DNA from: Poa pratensis
Taxonomy: Eukaryota; Streptophyta; Magnoliopsida; Poales; Poaceae
Assembly: GCA_947311845.1 (NCBI GenBank)
Contig: CAMZMU010000111.1
Coordinates: 28,452,326-28,516,325, forward strand
DNA: 64,000 bases
Reading direction: 5' to 3'
Every line of letters starts with the position of its first letter. Position 1 is the stretch's first letter. The translations under genes were made by a program, and so were the position numbers. Below the pieces are notes generated by a model. That model was given only the letters and a program-made list of their open reading frames with translations, had not been told where the DNA came from and ran no database searches. Positions 11,723 to 22,270 of this stretch are shown here, piece by piece.

Positions 11723-12575
11723 CGGGTCTTGCTAGGACCGGCCTCCTTGCCCTTGTTCTTGTTTTTCCACTTGCGCTTGCCGCCACGGCCTTCAAAGGCG
11801 GTAGCGACCTCATTGGATGGTCCAGCTTTTCTTCCTGGGCAGCCTTCCGCTTGTAATTAGCACGCTTGTTTGGTGCCAAATCAGGAGCACCTTCGCCATC
11901 ACGCGCGTCATCGTCCGCCTGTGCATACATGGCGGCGACTCAAGCATGACTCCAAGATCCTTGACTTGCATGCGGACAAGTTTATGCCGGAGACTAGAGC
12001 CTTTCAACAAGCATGTGGTGAAGGCATGGATTGCCTGGTTGTCGTCCACATTTTCGCAACTTGCCTTTGTCTGAATCCATCTTGCCAGGAAAGGCGGACG
12101 CGGTTTCGTCTGGCCTTTGCACACAGTGCGTGAGATCTGTATACGTCTTTGGGCGTTTGTACGTGCCCTGGAAGTGTTGGGTGAAAACCCGCTCCATATC
12201 CAGCCAACTGTGTACAGATTTTTCCGGCAAGTTTTCAATCCAGCTTCTGGCTGTTCCCTCCAGCATGAGGGGCAGGAAGCGTGCGGCAACCAGGCCGTTG
12301 CCCCCGGCAATCTCGACAGCCAAAGCATAGTCCGACAACCACGAGTTGGGTTTGTCAGCTCCATTGTACCTCTGGCAACTTTTTGACACTGATGTCATGT
12401 CACGAGGTATGCGGATATTGCGGATGGCGTTGTCGAAGCACGCGGGGCCGAGGTATGAGTCCTCCTTTCCAGCCTGGATGTCATTTAAGCGACCTCGCCA
12501 TTTATCCCCACCCTCGCCTGCCAACCTTAGCAACCCAACTCCATCGAAGTAGAATCCCGTTGAGAGATCTTGCTC
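11723..12575 (-). pseudogene. E1 gag, C-terminal two thirds
   Basis: Retrotransposon gag capsid domain on minus: RYNGADKPNSWLSDYALAV, RFLPLMLEGTARSWIENL and FTQHFQGTYKRPKTYTDL, then AFTTCLLKGSS. The frame changes near 12,095, 11,935 and 11,815. Upstream the frame stays open only to about 12,575, where element E3 begins. The N-terminal part of the same gene is found beyond E3 at 19,485-20,210. Confidence 0.85.
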
Positions 12576-12577
12576 TC

Positions 12578-13294
12578 ATGTCTTGCTCCAGTTCCCAAGC
12601 CCCGAGTGATTTGCCAGTGAGGCCCACCTTTCTCCTAGAGACCACGGCCGATGAACACCTCGGCTTTCCGCTAGTCCTTAGGAAAGTCTGTGAGCTCCTC
12701 GGTTGCCGTTTTCGCCCTCGGTATGTTGTGTTCAAAAGTTCAGTCCCATTTCATGGGGGTGACTTTCGAGCAGACGTACACATCAGTACATATCCCACCC
12801 GCCCAAGGAAGTCCCAAGTGATTCGTGGTAGGAACATGCCTACTCTGGATCAAGCCATCCAGAAAGCAGCTTGGGAAGGCCTTGCTCGTCTCCGGCACTC
12901 AGAGCCGGCGATAGCGCAAAGTCGAGCGTTCCGCTTTATCCCAGCCAGGCCCCTGCTTGGAGGAGAGCTGATCCAAACCTCCGCTAACAACGAAGCCGAC
13001 CCTGCTCTTATTAGCAGCGTCGCCTACGGAGTTGCAATGTCAACGCTCTGCGATTCTCTGCTGGAAGAACTCGTGACCACTAGGCGCAACCTCATCCAAA
13101 CTAGCCTACAGCTCACGGAATTAAGGAACCTTGCGCCCGGACTCCGTTTCCAGGCCATCCCAGCAGAAGCCTCAGCCACAGTTCACCAGTTCATCGAAGC
13201 ACGGGATGCGGTACCCGAAGGCGTACCTGCAATTCCCCACCCCGCGGAAGATGAATATGTGGACACCACTCTTCGTCTCGGCCGCGCTCCCTGA
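12578..13294 (+). CDS. E3 ORF of unknown function, about 238 residues
   Basis: Open from ATG at 12,578 (MSCSSSQAPSDLP) to TGA at 13,292. It is soluble, without signal peptide or membrane segment, and has a Ser/Pro-rich start, a middle part with RPRYVVFKSSVPFHG and RNMPTLDQAIQKAAWEGL, and a C-terminal helical part rich in Leu/Thr/Glu. I do not recognise a domain. It lies where gag would be expected in an LTR element and on the same strand as the LTR, so it may be a replaced gag or a captured host gene. A T/G-rich 3' region follows. The extended frame upstream belongs to E1 gag sequence in antisense and is not part of it. Confidence 0.55.
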   Translation: MSCSSSQAPSDLPVRPTFLLETTADEHLGFPLVLRKVCELLGCRFRPRYVVFKSSVPFHGGDFRADVHISTYPTRPRKSQVIRGRNMPTLDQAIQKAAWEGLARLRHSEPAIAQSRAFRFIPARPLLGGELIQTSANNEADPALISSVAYGVAMSTLCDSLLEELVTTRRNLIQTSLQLTELRNLAPGLRFQAIPAEASATVHQFIEARDAVPEGVPAIPHPAEDEYVDTTLRLGRAP

Positions 13295-13864
13295 TTTCCA
13301 GAAGCAATCAAGCGGAGTAGAACCCCTGCTTCAGTTAGCCTGAGTGGCGCTTGTATGATGGTAGGTGAGAACCAGTGAGGCTGTTTGTTTGGGTGTTTGC
13401 TTGTTTGTTGTTTGCCTGTTTGTTGTGTTGCTTGTAATGGAGGGTTATTTTCTATAAAGATAATTTTCTTAGTATAGCTAGTTCTCTTATCTATATGCTA
13501 GTGCTTCTGCAATTCTGTCTATGCTGCAAGACCAGATTTGTGACAGCTGAGAAAATTCAGAGAGGGAATCTTGTTCTAGTTCATCATAGGAGACAGATCT
13601 GACACATCTACTAAGTTCAGTACAGCAGAGGAATTTCAGAAACAAAGGATACAAGCTCTACTCCAACGTAGGACACTACAACTACCTCAGTGCAGATGCA
13701 AAGGCACCCCAGAAATCCTACTCAGTGGCATTGCTAGAAGATGAGCCTGGCTCAACCGACGCCGCGTCGCGGACCGCGCGACGGCGACGGGCGGCTCGAG
13801 CGGCCCGCTTCCCCCTCGCCGGAAGGACCGCCACCGACGACGCAGCCGGCTCCTCTACCGCCGT

Positions 13865-14326
13865 CTACTTCCCTGCCGCGGCATCCCCCTCTTCCGCGTG
13901 CTCCTCCACCAGCACCGCGCGTTCCCCCGCCACAGCCTGCTCCTCCGCAGCCACCTGCTCCTCCGCCGCAGCGTGCCCGTGCTCCACCACCGCCTGCCTC
14001 TCTGCAGCGTGCTCCTCCGCTGCAACCCCCTCCACCAGCGCCGAGTGCTCCTCTGCCGCAGCGTACCCGTGCCCCTCCGCTGCTGCTTGCCCCTCTGGCA
14101 CAGCAGGCCCCTCTACCGCAGCCTGCTCCGCCGCCGCAGCACCACCACCAGCACCCGACCACCAAAGGAACAGGCCGTGGATCAGGACGACCACCGCCGC
14201 CAGCAGCAGCGCAGTCACCACCGGAACCATGGTCACGAAGAGCACGAAGGTGATAATGCGCCCGATTAAGCCCGCATCCTCCATCCTCTCGACGTAAGCT
14301 CGGAAGAAATCGCGAATAAAGCCCAT
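13865..14326 (-). CDS. E3 antisense ORF: small membrane protein with Ala/Glu-rich tail
   Basis: 153 residues from ATG at 14,326. Residues 1-20 are amphipathic (MGFIRDFFRAYVERM), residues about 21-57 form one long or two short membrane segments (ITFVLFVTMVPVVTALLLAA and VVVLIHGLFLWW), and the rest is low-complexity Ala/Glu with repeated AAEE, VEE and AEEHA. It lies opposite to the LTR polarity and tail to tail with the other E3 ORF. The tail lies in GC-rich repeated DNA where several frames are open, so only the N-terminal membrane part is a strong sign of a real protein. No family recognised. Confidence 0.5.
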   Translation of the reverse strand: MGFIRDFFRAYVERMEDAGLIGRIITFVLFVTMVPVVTALLLAAVVVLIHGLFLWWSGAGGGAAAAEQAAVEGPAVPEGQAAAEGHGYAAAEEHSALVEGVAAEEHAAERQAVVEHGHAAAEEQVAAEEQAVAGERAVLVEEHAEEGDAAAGK

Positions 14327-14329
14327 GGT

Positions 14330-15103
14330 TGGAGTGAGACAAGAAGAATTTTGGAGATGCCGATGTATAGCCGGAGCTCAGACGCCGCGCCTCGGCACCG
14401 CATTGTGCGGGAAGAAGAAAGGAATCGCGAGCAGTACTCGCACGATGGCGCGAAACCGTCGAGGCGACGTTTCCCCAAAGCCGTGATGGCCGCCGCCTCG
14501 GCAGACCGCACGCGCAGCAGTGCCGCCGTTGAGTGCTCCGTGCACTGAGAGCCAGCCGTGGACAGCGCGAGGAAGAAGAAAAGAGAAGGAAAGAAAGGAG
14601 ACTGCCAGGTGGACCCCGGTCCCACACGTCAGTGAGTAAACAGAAAATCTCCGGGTACTCCTATCCTTTATCCAAGGCGAATCCCTCTCTTTCCAGTATC
14701 TTTTAGGGAAAAACCCTTGCAAAATTAATTTTGGGAAATTTCTCTGTCTGTGAACCAATTATTGGTGACACAAATGATTTTCTTTTAAAAAGAAACCCTG
14801 TTTAAATTTTTCAAAACCTGTGTATACATGGAAATGAATACGCAGCTTTTCTAAAATAGAACCGTAGATAGTTTTTCCCCAAACTTGTGGCAATCGTTGC
14901 CTAAAACAAATTCTTGGTTGTTGGTTGGTAGTATTGGTTGTAGAATCTTGTTTGATGTTTGCCATGTCTATGTTTGGTTGGACAAAAACCTTAGATTTAA
15001 TTTAATGCTAATATTTTGCAGAAAAAGTTTTAATTGGGGTTATAAATAGATCGTTCAAGATTTATCTTGTATGACTCCCCGAATCTCGGGACGAGATTCT
15101 TTT
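14330..15103. other. E3 internal non-coding stretch
   Basis: GC-rich to about 14,640, then A/T-rich. No coding region found. The minus part just above 14,326 would be the promoter and 5' region of the antisense ORF. Confidence 0.4.
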
Positions 15104-15118
15104 TAAGGGGGGAAGGTC
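15104..15118 (+). promoter_or_regulatory. E3 polypurine tract
   Basis: TAAGGGGGGAAGG directly before the TGTAACACCCC LTR start. The preceding CGGGACGAGATTC followed by a purine tract is also what precedes the 3' LTR of Tekay/Del-type chromoviruses, which suggests the autonomous partner of E3. Confidence 0.75.
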
Positions 15119-16180
15119 TGTAACACCCCAAAATTTGGAACCTAATTTTAGTGGTGTTTTCCGACACCTTAAAAACTTTTCCCTCGTGTCTCAAAATTAT
15201 TTTGTCCTCTGGTGCTAGATGATTCCCTCGTGTTCTTTTTCTCTCAAATAATTTCAGAGAACCTCTGGTGATTTCTTTGCCACTTTGAAAACCTCCGCTA
15301 AGGTTTTTCCAAAAACCCCAAAGACCAAATGTTGGGATTCTTAAAATCCTAATATTCCATCTACCTTATGAACCATATTTTTCTTAGCTTGGAAAACTCC
15401 ACCAAATATTCCAAGATCATTTTATCCGTTTATTATCCTCCACATGCAAAATATTGCATATTTACCAAATGCAATATTTCCAAAAACCATGGATAAATAT
15501 TTCAGTGCATATGTTGGTCCGGAAATTATTTTTCTACCCGGTGCCTATCCTGCCCTCCTCATAAAATCCATGAGTTGACATCATGCCATTATCTACCACT
15601 CACAATTATTTCAAAATGGCTATGAGATATTTCTCATGCATGACAACCTTTTGGATAAACCAAACACATGTCAATTATTCACATGTGGTGTATCCAACCA
15701 GCCACATATCCTATATATTTATTTTATCCTATAAAAAGCCACCTACCTCCTATATTGGTATCACATAAATACCATGCTGCTAAATTTTCACCTAATCTGG
15801 AGCTTGTACTAAATCTCCTGCTGTGAAATAATCCTGCAATGCGTATTTATCCAAAGCCATACTTAGAGTGCACCAATTGGTCTAAAAATTGGTGGGTAGT
15901 CTCCGCACACTCATCCCAACAAGTGGTAATTTTCTTAGAATTTATTTGCGTCAAAAAGTTCGTTGGGGCATTTCGTCGAGCACCTTTGAGGCTAGTTTTA
16001 AAAAAATTGCTAATCTAGCTTAGTTGCCTAAGCCATGGTCGGTGGCTAACTCTCTTCTCCAGTAGAAAACGTGCGACACTGCTCGGCCAGCTCATCCCCG
16101 AGCTCATCCGCTCGTGACCATGGTTGTCGGTGACCATGGTTGAACTCCACCTCGGGTCACCACCCCCTCTCCCTCCCCTG

Positions 16181-16190
16181 GCTATAAAAA
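16181..16190 (+). promoter_or_regulatory. TATA box of the E3 LTR
   Basis: GCTATAAAAA followed by a C-rich leader (CTCTCAGAGCTCACTCTCCC, about 35-60 bases downstream), as in many plant LTR promoters. Confidence 0.6.
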
Positions 16191-17814
16191 GCCACCCCGA
16201 GCCCTTCCTCGGTGCACAGCCGCTCTCAGAGCTCACTCTCCCTTCCCCTCTGCATTTCTTTCGTGGTGGGCATCAAAACCGACGAGCACCACCTCGCCGG
16301 CAACGAAGCCCGACCTTTCCGCGCTCACCTCTCGGTTGACCCTCTCCCGAGAGAGCACCGCGCTCGGTTACTCCTCTAAGCCCTCCCCCAGAACCTAGCT
16401 ACCCAGAGCCCAAGTCGCCATGACTGGAGGTGCTCAAAACCGACGCGCACGTGGTTGCCGAGGCCACCGTCGCCGTGGACACACGCCGGGCTGCCGTAAA
16501 ACTGCGGACCCGAGCTCCCCCTTCCCCTGCACATGCACCTAAGCCCCCCCTGTGGAAGCAGACGATGAAGAGGAGCGCGGGAACGAGCCGTTCTTGCTCG
16601 GCAGCCATGGCCGAGCTAGGAGTCGCTCGCGCCGTTCCTCGGCGACCCCCGCTCCTGGCGCCACCCTCCCTGGACGCGGTGGAGGTCGGGGACCTCACCG
16701 CGGTCGCTGGCCGGCCTCGCTGGGCCGCCCGTCGCCGGCGGCGGCCGCTCCCGTGCTCTCCCGTGCCTCTCCCGTACGTGAGCCAAGCAAGCAAGAAGAA
16801 CACGCTACAGTAACCCAATCGTTCAAAACATGCTAGCTTTAAAGGTGAGCGGCGGATAGTTATTTTTCGCTCGCCATTTTCTCTCAAACCACAGCTCCGA
16901 TTTGAGTGAATCAAATTTGTAAATTCCTATCTTGGAAGGATCTGTCTAGTGGTATAGGTTTTACATTTTTGTAAAATAGTTGTATACTCAGCACCCTTGT
17001 ATGCGTGTATAGGAATATCCCGCGGTACCGGCAAACCGAGCCCCTGAATCGTGACGTTCGTGACCCTCCAAGCCAAACGGTGTCGATCTTCGCAGGCAAG
17101 CTAACCCCTTGCTGTGATCAGTCCCGCAATGTTTGTTTGTTTGTTTGCTTGTTATCATGCCATGTGTTATGTCTGTCTGCAGTTATCGTTATTGTTATAC
17201 CTGTCCGCTATTATTATTACCTGTCTGTTGTTATCTGTTATTTCATATGATTCCTGTATTGTTGTATGCATCATGTTGCATTTTAAATTATTGTACTACT
17301 TTATATTTCTTATCTGTGCAACACTCCCACTTCCGGGGCAATGGCAGGGACTCCCGCCTCAGCCGAGAAAGTGGGGGAAAATATTACAACTGTGCGTCTC
17401 GCTTTGCGGGGCTTTGTTTGGCTTTTCCCACTTCTTCATCGCCGGGGTGAGGTGCAGACGAATGTCGGCTTAGAACCCTCGGGGATGGGGGCATTTGTGT
17501 TAGTTGCCTCTTGTCCCACCGTCGGATATGGTTGGCTTAGGCCATCCGGACTGCGATGCTGGGAGCTGACTTTTCCGCGATTCTTTTGCCGAGACGCTGA
17601 CACCACGTCGGGGTAACCCTTGAGTGGAATGGATGCTCTCTTTCTTATGAGTGTTTTTCGGTTATTCTTTTACGGTGACACTCCCATTTTCGGGGCAATG
17701 GCAGGGTCTCCCGCCTCAGCCGAGGAAGTGGGGGAAATATTATACTATTATCGTTATTGTCATTATTGTTATTATTATTATTACCGCCGCCGTCTCACTA
17801 AAACATTAACGTCG

Positions 17815-17940
17815 ATCTGTGATGACGCTTGTTGGCGGAATCGCCACTATAGTCACCCGGTCGACGCAAACCCACTAGTCAATCTGTGATGACGCTTGTT
17901 GGCGGAATCGCCACTATAGTCACCCGGTCGACGCAAACCC
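17815..17940. repeat. 67-base tandem duplication in the E3 LTR
   Basis: ATCTGTGATGACGCTTGTTG through CGACGCAAACCC occurs at 17,815 and again at 17,882. The shared part of about 59 bases is identical by eye, which suggests a very recent duplication. Confidence 0.9.
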
Positions 17941-19484
17941 CTTTAATCTATATTGTGCAGTTGATCTTTATTTTGTTGCTAATGCCTTGCTGTTTGATGA
18001 TGCTGATATATGCAGGTTGTTATGTTGTTGTGTGATATTGATATTGTTGTTGTGATTTTATGCGGGACTAATCCTCTGTTTTGTGACCTGTTGTGGTGAA
18101 ACTTGATTAAATACAACATCCCTCCAAACAACGATAAGGTCTATTCATAGTGCCACTAATCTGAACCCTTGAATGCAATACCATCGTCGTCTCATGGGAG
18201 GACCGTGACCTAGTAGGTTGTTAAGCCTCTTTTGTGCCATCCATTGGGCGCAGTCGTTCGGTTGTGCTGTCCGAGGGGAGTGGTCGACAGGCACGGGTTC
18301 GACTGTGATAGGGAGTCCGGAGCAAGGCATACTCGGTAGCACCGAGGGATGTGCCGGACTTACTTGCCCGTTGTGCCACGCGCATAGGGTGGTGCAGGAG
18401 AGTGTCTTAGCAAGTGGACCGTCGCGAGAGTGTATTTTACTTAGTACGGCTTTGGGCGTGATAAACCTGAAGTGTCGGCTAAGTGGGGTGCATTCTGATA
18501 GGTGGTAAAGCAAACTCTCGAGAGCATCAACCTAGCCAGCTAGCCTTGTTCCTAGGATATGGAACAACAGTTCAGAGTCAGTCACACTGTGTGTCCTCGT
18601 CATGTCTGGAGACTAAACTTAAGATTTGTTTGAAAGAAGTAATAAACGACCTGATCACATTAAGTGAACAAATAAAATGATGCAGGGAACTGTGTTGAGA
18701 TGTTGCCGGTAACCGTGAGTTGGGATGGCGGTGTGATGCGTTGGGAAGCCTATAGTTAGGCCAGAGCCCACATCAACCGTGCATGCCCAGATTGGAAAGT
18801 TGAGGCCAGAGTGCCTAGCAGTGATTGCAGATGTTGGAAGTGTTATTTAGTATCAACAGGTACACCGTCTACTCGTCACAGGTAAGCTCGTTGTGTGATT
18901 GCCGGTACACGATCCAACCCCACCTGGCTTGGACTCTGTACTGGCGATACCCCCATTGTTTGCCCATGCCATGTCTTACTTGTGATGCCATGCTACTTTT
19001 ATGCCATTGATCTGCCTAGAGTAGATACTTGCCATGTGTAGTATGTTGCTTCTGATGTATGTCTTGTTGCATGATTGTTGGATTGTTTGTAGTAAGAGGC
19101 AATACTTGCTGAGTGCATATTTAATGTACTCACGGGCCTCATGTTTTGGCCAGATGTTGGCGAGGAACCATCTTCCACCTTAGCGAGGATTCGAAGCCAG
19201 AGCGTGCTAGGATCAGTAGCCCAGCCAGATACCTGTGGAGTGGAGCCGCTCCAAGCCGTTGCCATAGTCGTCTTCCGCTGCCAGTTAAACTCTGTCCTGA
19301 GCCATGCTTGGTTTGATATTTTGTCATGCCTAGATGGCCTTGTAAACCATTTGTAGCACTTCTTGTGCCTGATTGTGTAATGATTACCACTATGTTACAC
19401 TGTCGCGACGTGCGGCCAGATATCTTGGGCTGGCGCACGGGACGACCGCCTCTCTGGTGATATGTGCCAGGGAGGGGTGTCACA

Positions 19485-20210
19485 GCCGTCAACAACAGGC
19501 TCTGTTGCTTTTGCCGGATTTACTTTGGTAGCACCAGCCATGAAAGCCTGCTGCATAGTTGAGCTTGCCACCTCAGATGGCTGCGATTCTGGTGCGTGGA
19601 AGCACTCCTGAACCTTTTGCTCAAACATGCTAACAGATTCTCCATCGGAATCAGAGTCAACGTTGACTTGAACGGTGTCTCTGGATCCGGCATCTGACAT
19701 CGCATCGTCCTGGAGTGCAGGAAGGATGGATTCAGGATCGTTGCTGTTCGGCTGGGAGTCAGATCCCATGCCGGCAACTCCACAGAAGTGGAGATCTGAA
19801 TCCGCGGACTCCGCGGAGGAGGCAGATTCAGATCCGTCTTGCGAGTAGTCGAACTCCGGGTGGCGGGTGGGCCCGAAAACGGTGTGGTTCCTGGGGAACC
19901 CTAGCGCCTCCGGGGTGAAGCCGATGAAGATCTCGAATCCGCCAAAGGGCACCAAGGTGTAGGCGATGAGGCCATCTTTTGCCGGCACCCAAATTCCGTT
20001 GTCCTGCACGTAGCCGAGAGATCCGGCTCGCGCTGCGCAGCCTACGACGAGGGTGTCGCCGAAGCCGCTAGTAGATCCCGCCTTGAACGTGACGCCTGAC
20101 GCCTTAGGCCCCACGGTGGGCGCCAACTGTCGTCGTATCGGCATAGTTGATAGGAGACGGGGGTCCTCTAGCCGAGGGTGAACGTAGGGCAAGAAGGTGG
20201 ACGTCGTCAA
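19485..20210 (-). pseudogene. E1 gag, N-terminal part, starting inside the LTR
   Basis: Minus frame open from ATG at 20,210 (or ATG at 20,144, MPIRRQ) through the end of the 5' LTR and the primer site, which is translated as LAPTVG, into an acidic Ser/Asp-rich region (SQDGSESASSAESADSDLHF) and on to VVDG at 19,485, where E3 interrupts it. Starting gag in U5 and reading through the primer site is unusual. The same frame relation is seen in E2 (VAPSVG). This part matches no folded domain and probably is the matrix-like start of Gag. Confidence 0.65.
20109..20125 (-). promoter_or_regulatory. E1 primer-binding site
   Basis: Minus strand TGGCGCCCACCGTGGGG two bases inside the 5' LTR. TGGCGCC is the usual start of tRNA-primed sites in Tat/Athila-type plant elements, probably tRNA-Asp-like, though the match beyond seven bases is imperfect. 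Confidence 0.75.
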
Positions 20211-20647
20211 GGACGGGATTGTACACGGCAGTTTACCCAGCTTCAGGCTCCACGACGGTGGCGGAGCCCTACGTGCTGCTATAACTCACTATAAGGCGAA
20301 TAGCCGTGTTACAGGTTACAATGAGTTGGTTGTATGATTGATCGTTGCCCTAAAGGCGTCCCTGGTCCGGCTTATATAGGCGGCCAGACGCAGGGGTACA
20401 AGGTTGTAACGTATCCGACAAGACTACAGAGTCCTAAACCTATCCGGCAAGTATGCCGCCTACCGCCTATGTCTTGATGGCTTCATGGGCTTCGGTCTTG
20501 GGCCTCCGTCCTGTCGGCATCCGCCTACCTTGACTTGCCGGCTATCTGGGCCGCCCGGTAGGCAAAGCCTTATCCACCACTGCGGGCCACCCTGGGCTAG
20601 CCGGATTTGCCATGTTGGTGATACCCCTAGTTGGTATAACCCCAACA
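20128..20647 (-). repeat. E1 5' LTR with promoter
   Basis: 520 bases, the twin of 2,579-3,098 with three differences. TATA box CCTATATAAG on minus at 20,371-20,380. This LTR should start the gag-pol transcript. Its last 83 bases on minus are in the gag reading frame. Confidence 0.95.
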
Positions 20648-20652
20648 CCGTT

Positions 20653-21054
20653 GCCGACGCCGCGCTATTTTCCAAATTTCTGGAAAACGCGCGCTATTTT
20701 CCGAATTTCTGTTTAAAAAAATATTATTTAAAAAAAAATTCGCGGCGGCAAGGTTGGAGCAGGAGCAACACATGCCGACGATGACCACGAATGGCCAAGC
20801 TGTCCGAAACAAGGACCATCTAGTCCCACTGCCCGCTGCGCTTTATCAAGTTCCACAAAATCACACGCCGGGTGGTAAGCTCCACGACCTATCTTCTTGG
20901 ATGGACGATTGGGTGTTGCGTGAGAACTATTTTTTTTTGTTTTATTATTATGTGTAACCATTGCACCTGGTACCATCAAACACCCTATTCTAGAATTTCA
21001 GTGCATTGAGAAAACTAGGATGAATAAGATGGGAAGGGAGTTCCCGCAAATTAA
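20653..21054. other. Short unique stretch between elements
   Basis: Continuation of the DNA into which E1 inserted. A repeated CGCGCTATTTTCC/AATTTCTG pair stands at the left. No gene recognised. Confidence 0.4.
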
Positions 21055-21056
21055 GG

Positions 21057-21883
21057 ATGCGTTCGGTTTCAGAATCGGGTGGAACGGAATGGAACCATTC
21101 CATTCCACTAAAATGGAATGTCACGGTTCCATTCCATTCCGGTGTTCGGTTAGACAAAATGAGATGGAATGGAATGGTTTGACTAATTAAGGATTAACAA
21201 TTAAATTAACACTTATTTAGAATTAGCAATTAAATTAGCACTAATCTAACAATTAAATTTAGGATTAGATTGCAGATGACCGGCTTGCCCCACGCTGCTG
21301 CTGGCCGGAGAACGCCGTCGCCGTCGCCTAGAGGCCACCGCTGCGGCCTCTCGACGGGGAGGGCGCCGTCGCTCTTCGCCCGGAGGCCGCCCATCGCTGG
21401 AGGCCGTCGGTCATGGGAGAGACGTCCCCCGCGCCGCCGCTGGCGGTGACCTCGGAGGAGCGGCCGGACAGCGGCGAACTCGGAGGAGGGAGGGAGGGCG
21501 GCGTCCTCAGATGAGCGGCGGGCCGGCGTGCCGCGGGCCGCCGTTCCTCTGGCTGGCTGGCCACCGCCACGGTCCGCCGCCTCGGTCCGGCGCGCTACGG
21601 GCTACCGGCGACGCTCGCCTGGGGCCGGCGCCGCAACCTGCTCGTCGCGCCTTGCTCCGGCCGCCGCGTGCCGTGCTCCGGTCGTCGTGCGTGGTTAGCG
21701 AGAGCGAGCGGTTAGCGAGCGTGGTTAGCGACCCGTTCCACGAGTGTATTCCGGATCTTGTTGGAATATTCTCTTTTGGGGAACGACTTGGTTCCGTTCC
21801 ACGCCACAACCGAACGCGAGAATGCTCCATCGGAATGGAACGGTGCCATTCCGTTCCACGCGGTTCCCAAACCGAACACATCC
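21057..21883. mobile_element. Harbinger-like non-autonomous element with a GC-rich body
   Basis: Terminal inverted repeats of about 35 bases: GGATGCGTTCGGTTT at the left and, on the other strand, GGATGTGTTCGGTTT at the right, both followed by GGAACGGAATGG-type sequence. The flanks are TAA on the left and TAG on the right, which fits a mutated three-base TWA duplication of PIF/Harbinger. The middle (about 21,270-21,690) is very GC-rich (CGCCGTCGCC repeats) and may be a captured gene fragment. No transposase. Confidence 0.55.
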
Positions 21884-21885
21884 TA

Positions 21886-22265
21886 GGAAAACACTCACTT
21901 CACAAACATGTTCGTTTGTGCCAAGGGCGTATCCAAGGGGGGGCGAGCAGGGGCTAGACCCCCTCAATCGATCGCCCCCCTCAATGTTTCGGCAGTAGCT
22001 ATACTAGTATGCGTGAGCTAATAGCCGGAGATCAATGCCTGATTAGTTAGCCCGTGCCTAATTGATTCAGACGTGGACCAACCAAATAAACCCCATCAGC
22101 CCATCTTCCAATCGTGTCCTCGTTTCCCGGATGAAAAGTCCCTCAGCACCCGGCCATACCTGTACAATCGATGGGACTTGGAGGATCGATCATGTACGTG
22201 CCCTTGTGACTGCGTCTGGTTGCTACGGAGTACCTGCTAGGGCGCCGCCGGCCGGCCGCTCGTCG
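21886..22265. other. Intergenic DNA left of E2
   Basis: No gene recognised. A GGGGGGGCGAGCAGGGG/ACCCCCTC run at about 21,935-21,985 forms a weak inverted repeat. Confidence 0.35.
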
Positions 22266-22270
22266 CTCAT

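Larger units (their letters stand above)
12540..19484 (+). mobile_element. E3: 5'-truncated non-autonomous LTR element nested in E1 gag
   Basis: Interrupts E1 gag. The right end is sharp: a long LTR (15,119-19,484, starting TGTAACACCCC and ending TGTCACA) joins the resumed gag frame at 19,485. A purine tract (TTAAGGGGGGAAGGTC) abuts the LTR start and shows plus polarity. The left LTR, primer site and leader are missing, so no target duplication can be shown and the left border (12,540-12,577) is approximate. No gag, RT or integrase was seen. Instead there is one plus ORF of unknown family and one minus ORF for a small membrane protein. A 4.4-kb LTR with a non-coding inside recalls the LARD type (for example Sukkula of barley), but I cannot confirm the family. 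It inserted after E1, so it is younger than E1. Confidence 0.75.
15119..19484 (+). repeat. E3 3' LTR, 4.4 kb
   Basis: Begins TGTAACA and ends TGTCACA, an imperfect inverted terminal pair. A TATA box (GCTATAAAAA, 16,181-16,190) marks the likely promoter, which leaves about 3.3 kb of R/U5. The LTR contains a repeated module (about 17,323-17,395 and 17,680-17,745) and a 67-base tandem duplication. Short open frames inside it are not convincing genes. Confidence 0.8.
2579..20647 (-). mobile_element. E1: Tat-lineage Ty3/gypsy LTR retrotransposon
   Basis: Complete LTR element, transcribed on minus. It has 520-base LTRs at both ends, a TGGCGCC-type primer site next to the right (5') LTR, a purine-rich tract next to the left (3') LTR, and a CCGTT duplication. 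Gag-protease-RT-RNase H-second RNase H-integrase runs from 20,210 down to 7,458, interrupted in gag by element E3. The second, archaeal-type RNase H between RT and integrase and the antisense gene after pol place it in the Tat lineage. The two LTRs differ at three sites I could count, all G/A, so the insertion is recent. Gag and pol carry several frameshifts, so this copy is probably non-autonomous or contains assembly errors. Confidence 0.93.

Noticed and set aside
12281..12577. N-terminal extension of the E3 plus ORF
   Set aside because: This part is antisense to recognisable E1 gag, so the frame is open only by chance. The start at 12,578 was preferred.
13725..14297. Pro- and Ala/Ser-rich plus frames in E3
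   Set aside because: They mirror the GC-rich repeat on the other strand. Only the minus frame has a credible membrane-segment start.
17323..17745. Short plus frames in the E3 LTR as genes
   Set aside because: They cover a duplicated non-coding module of the LTR and share no protein motif.
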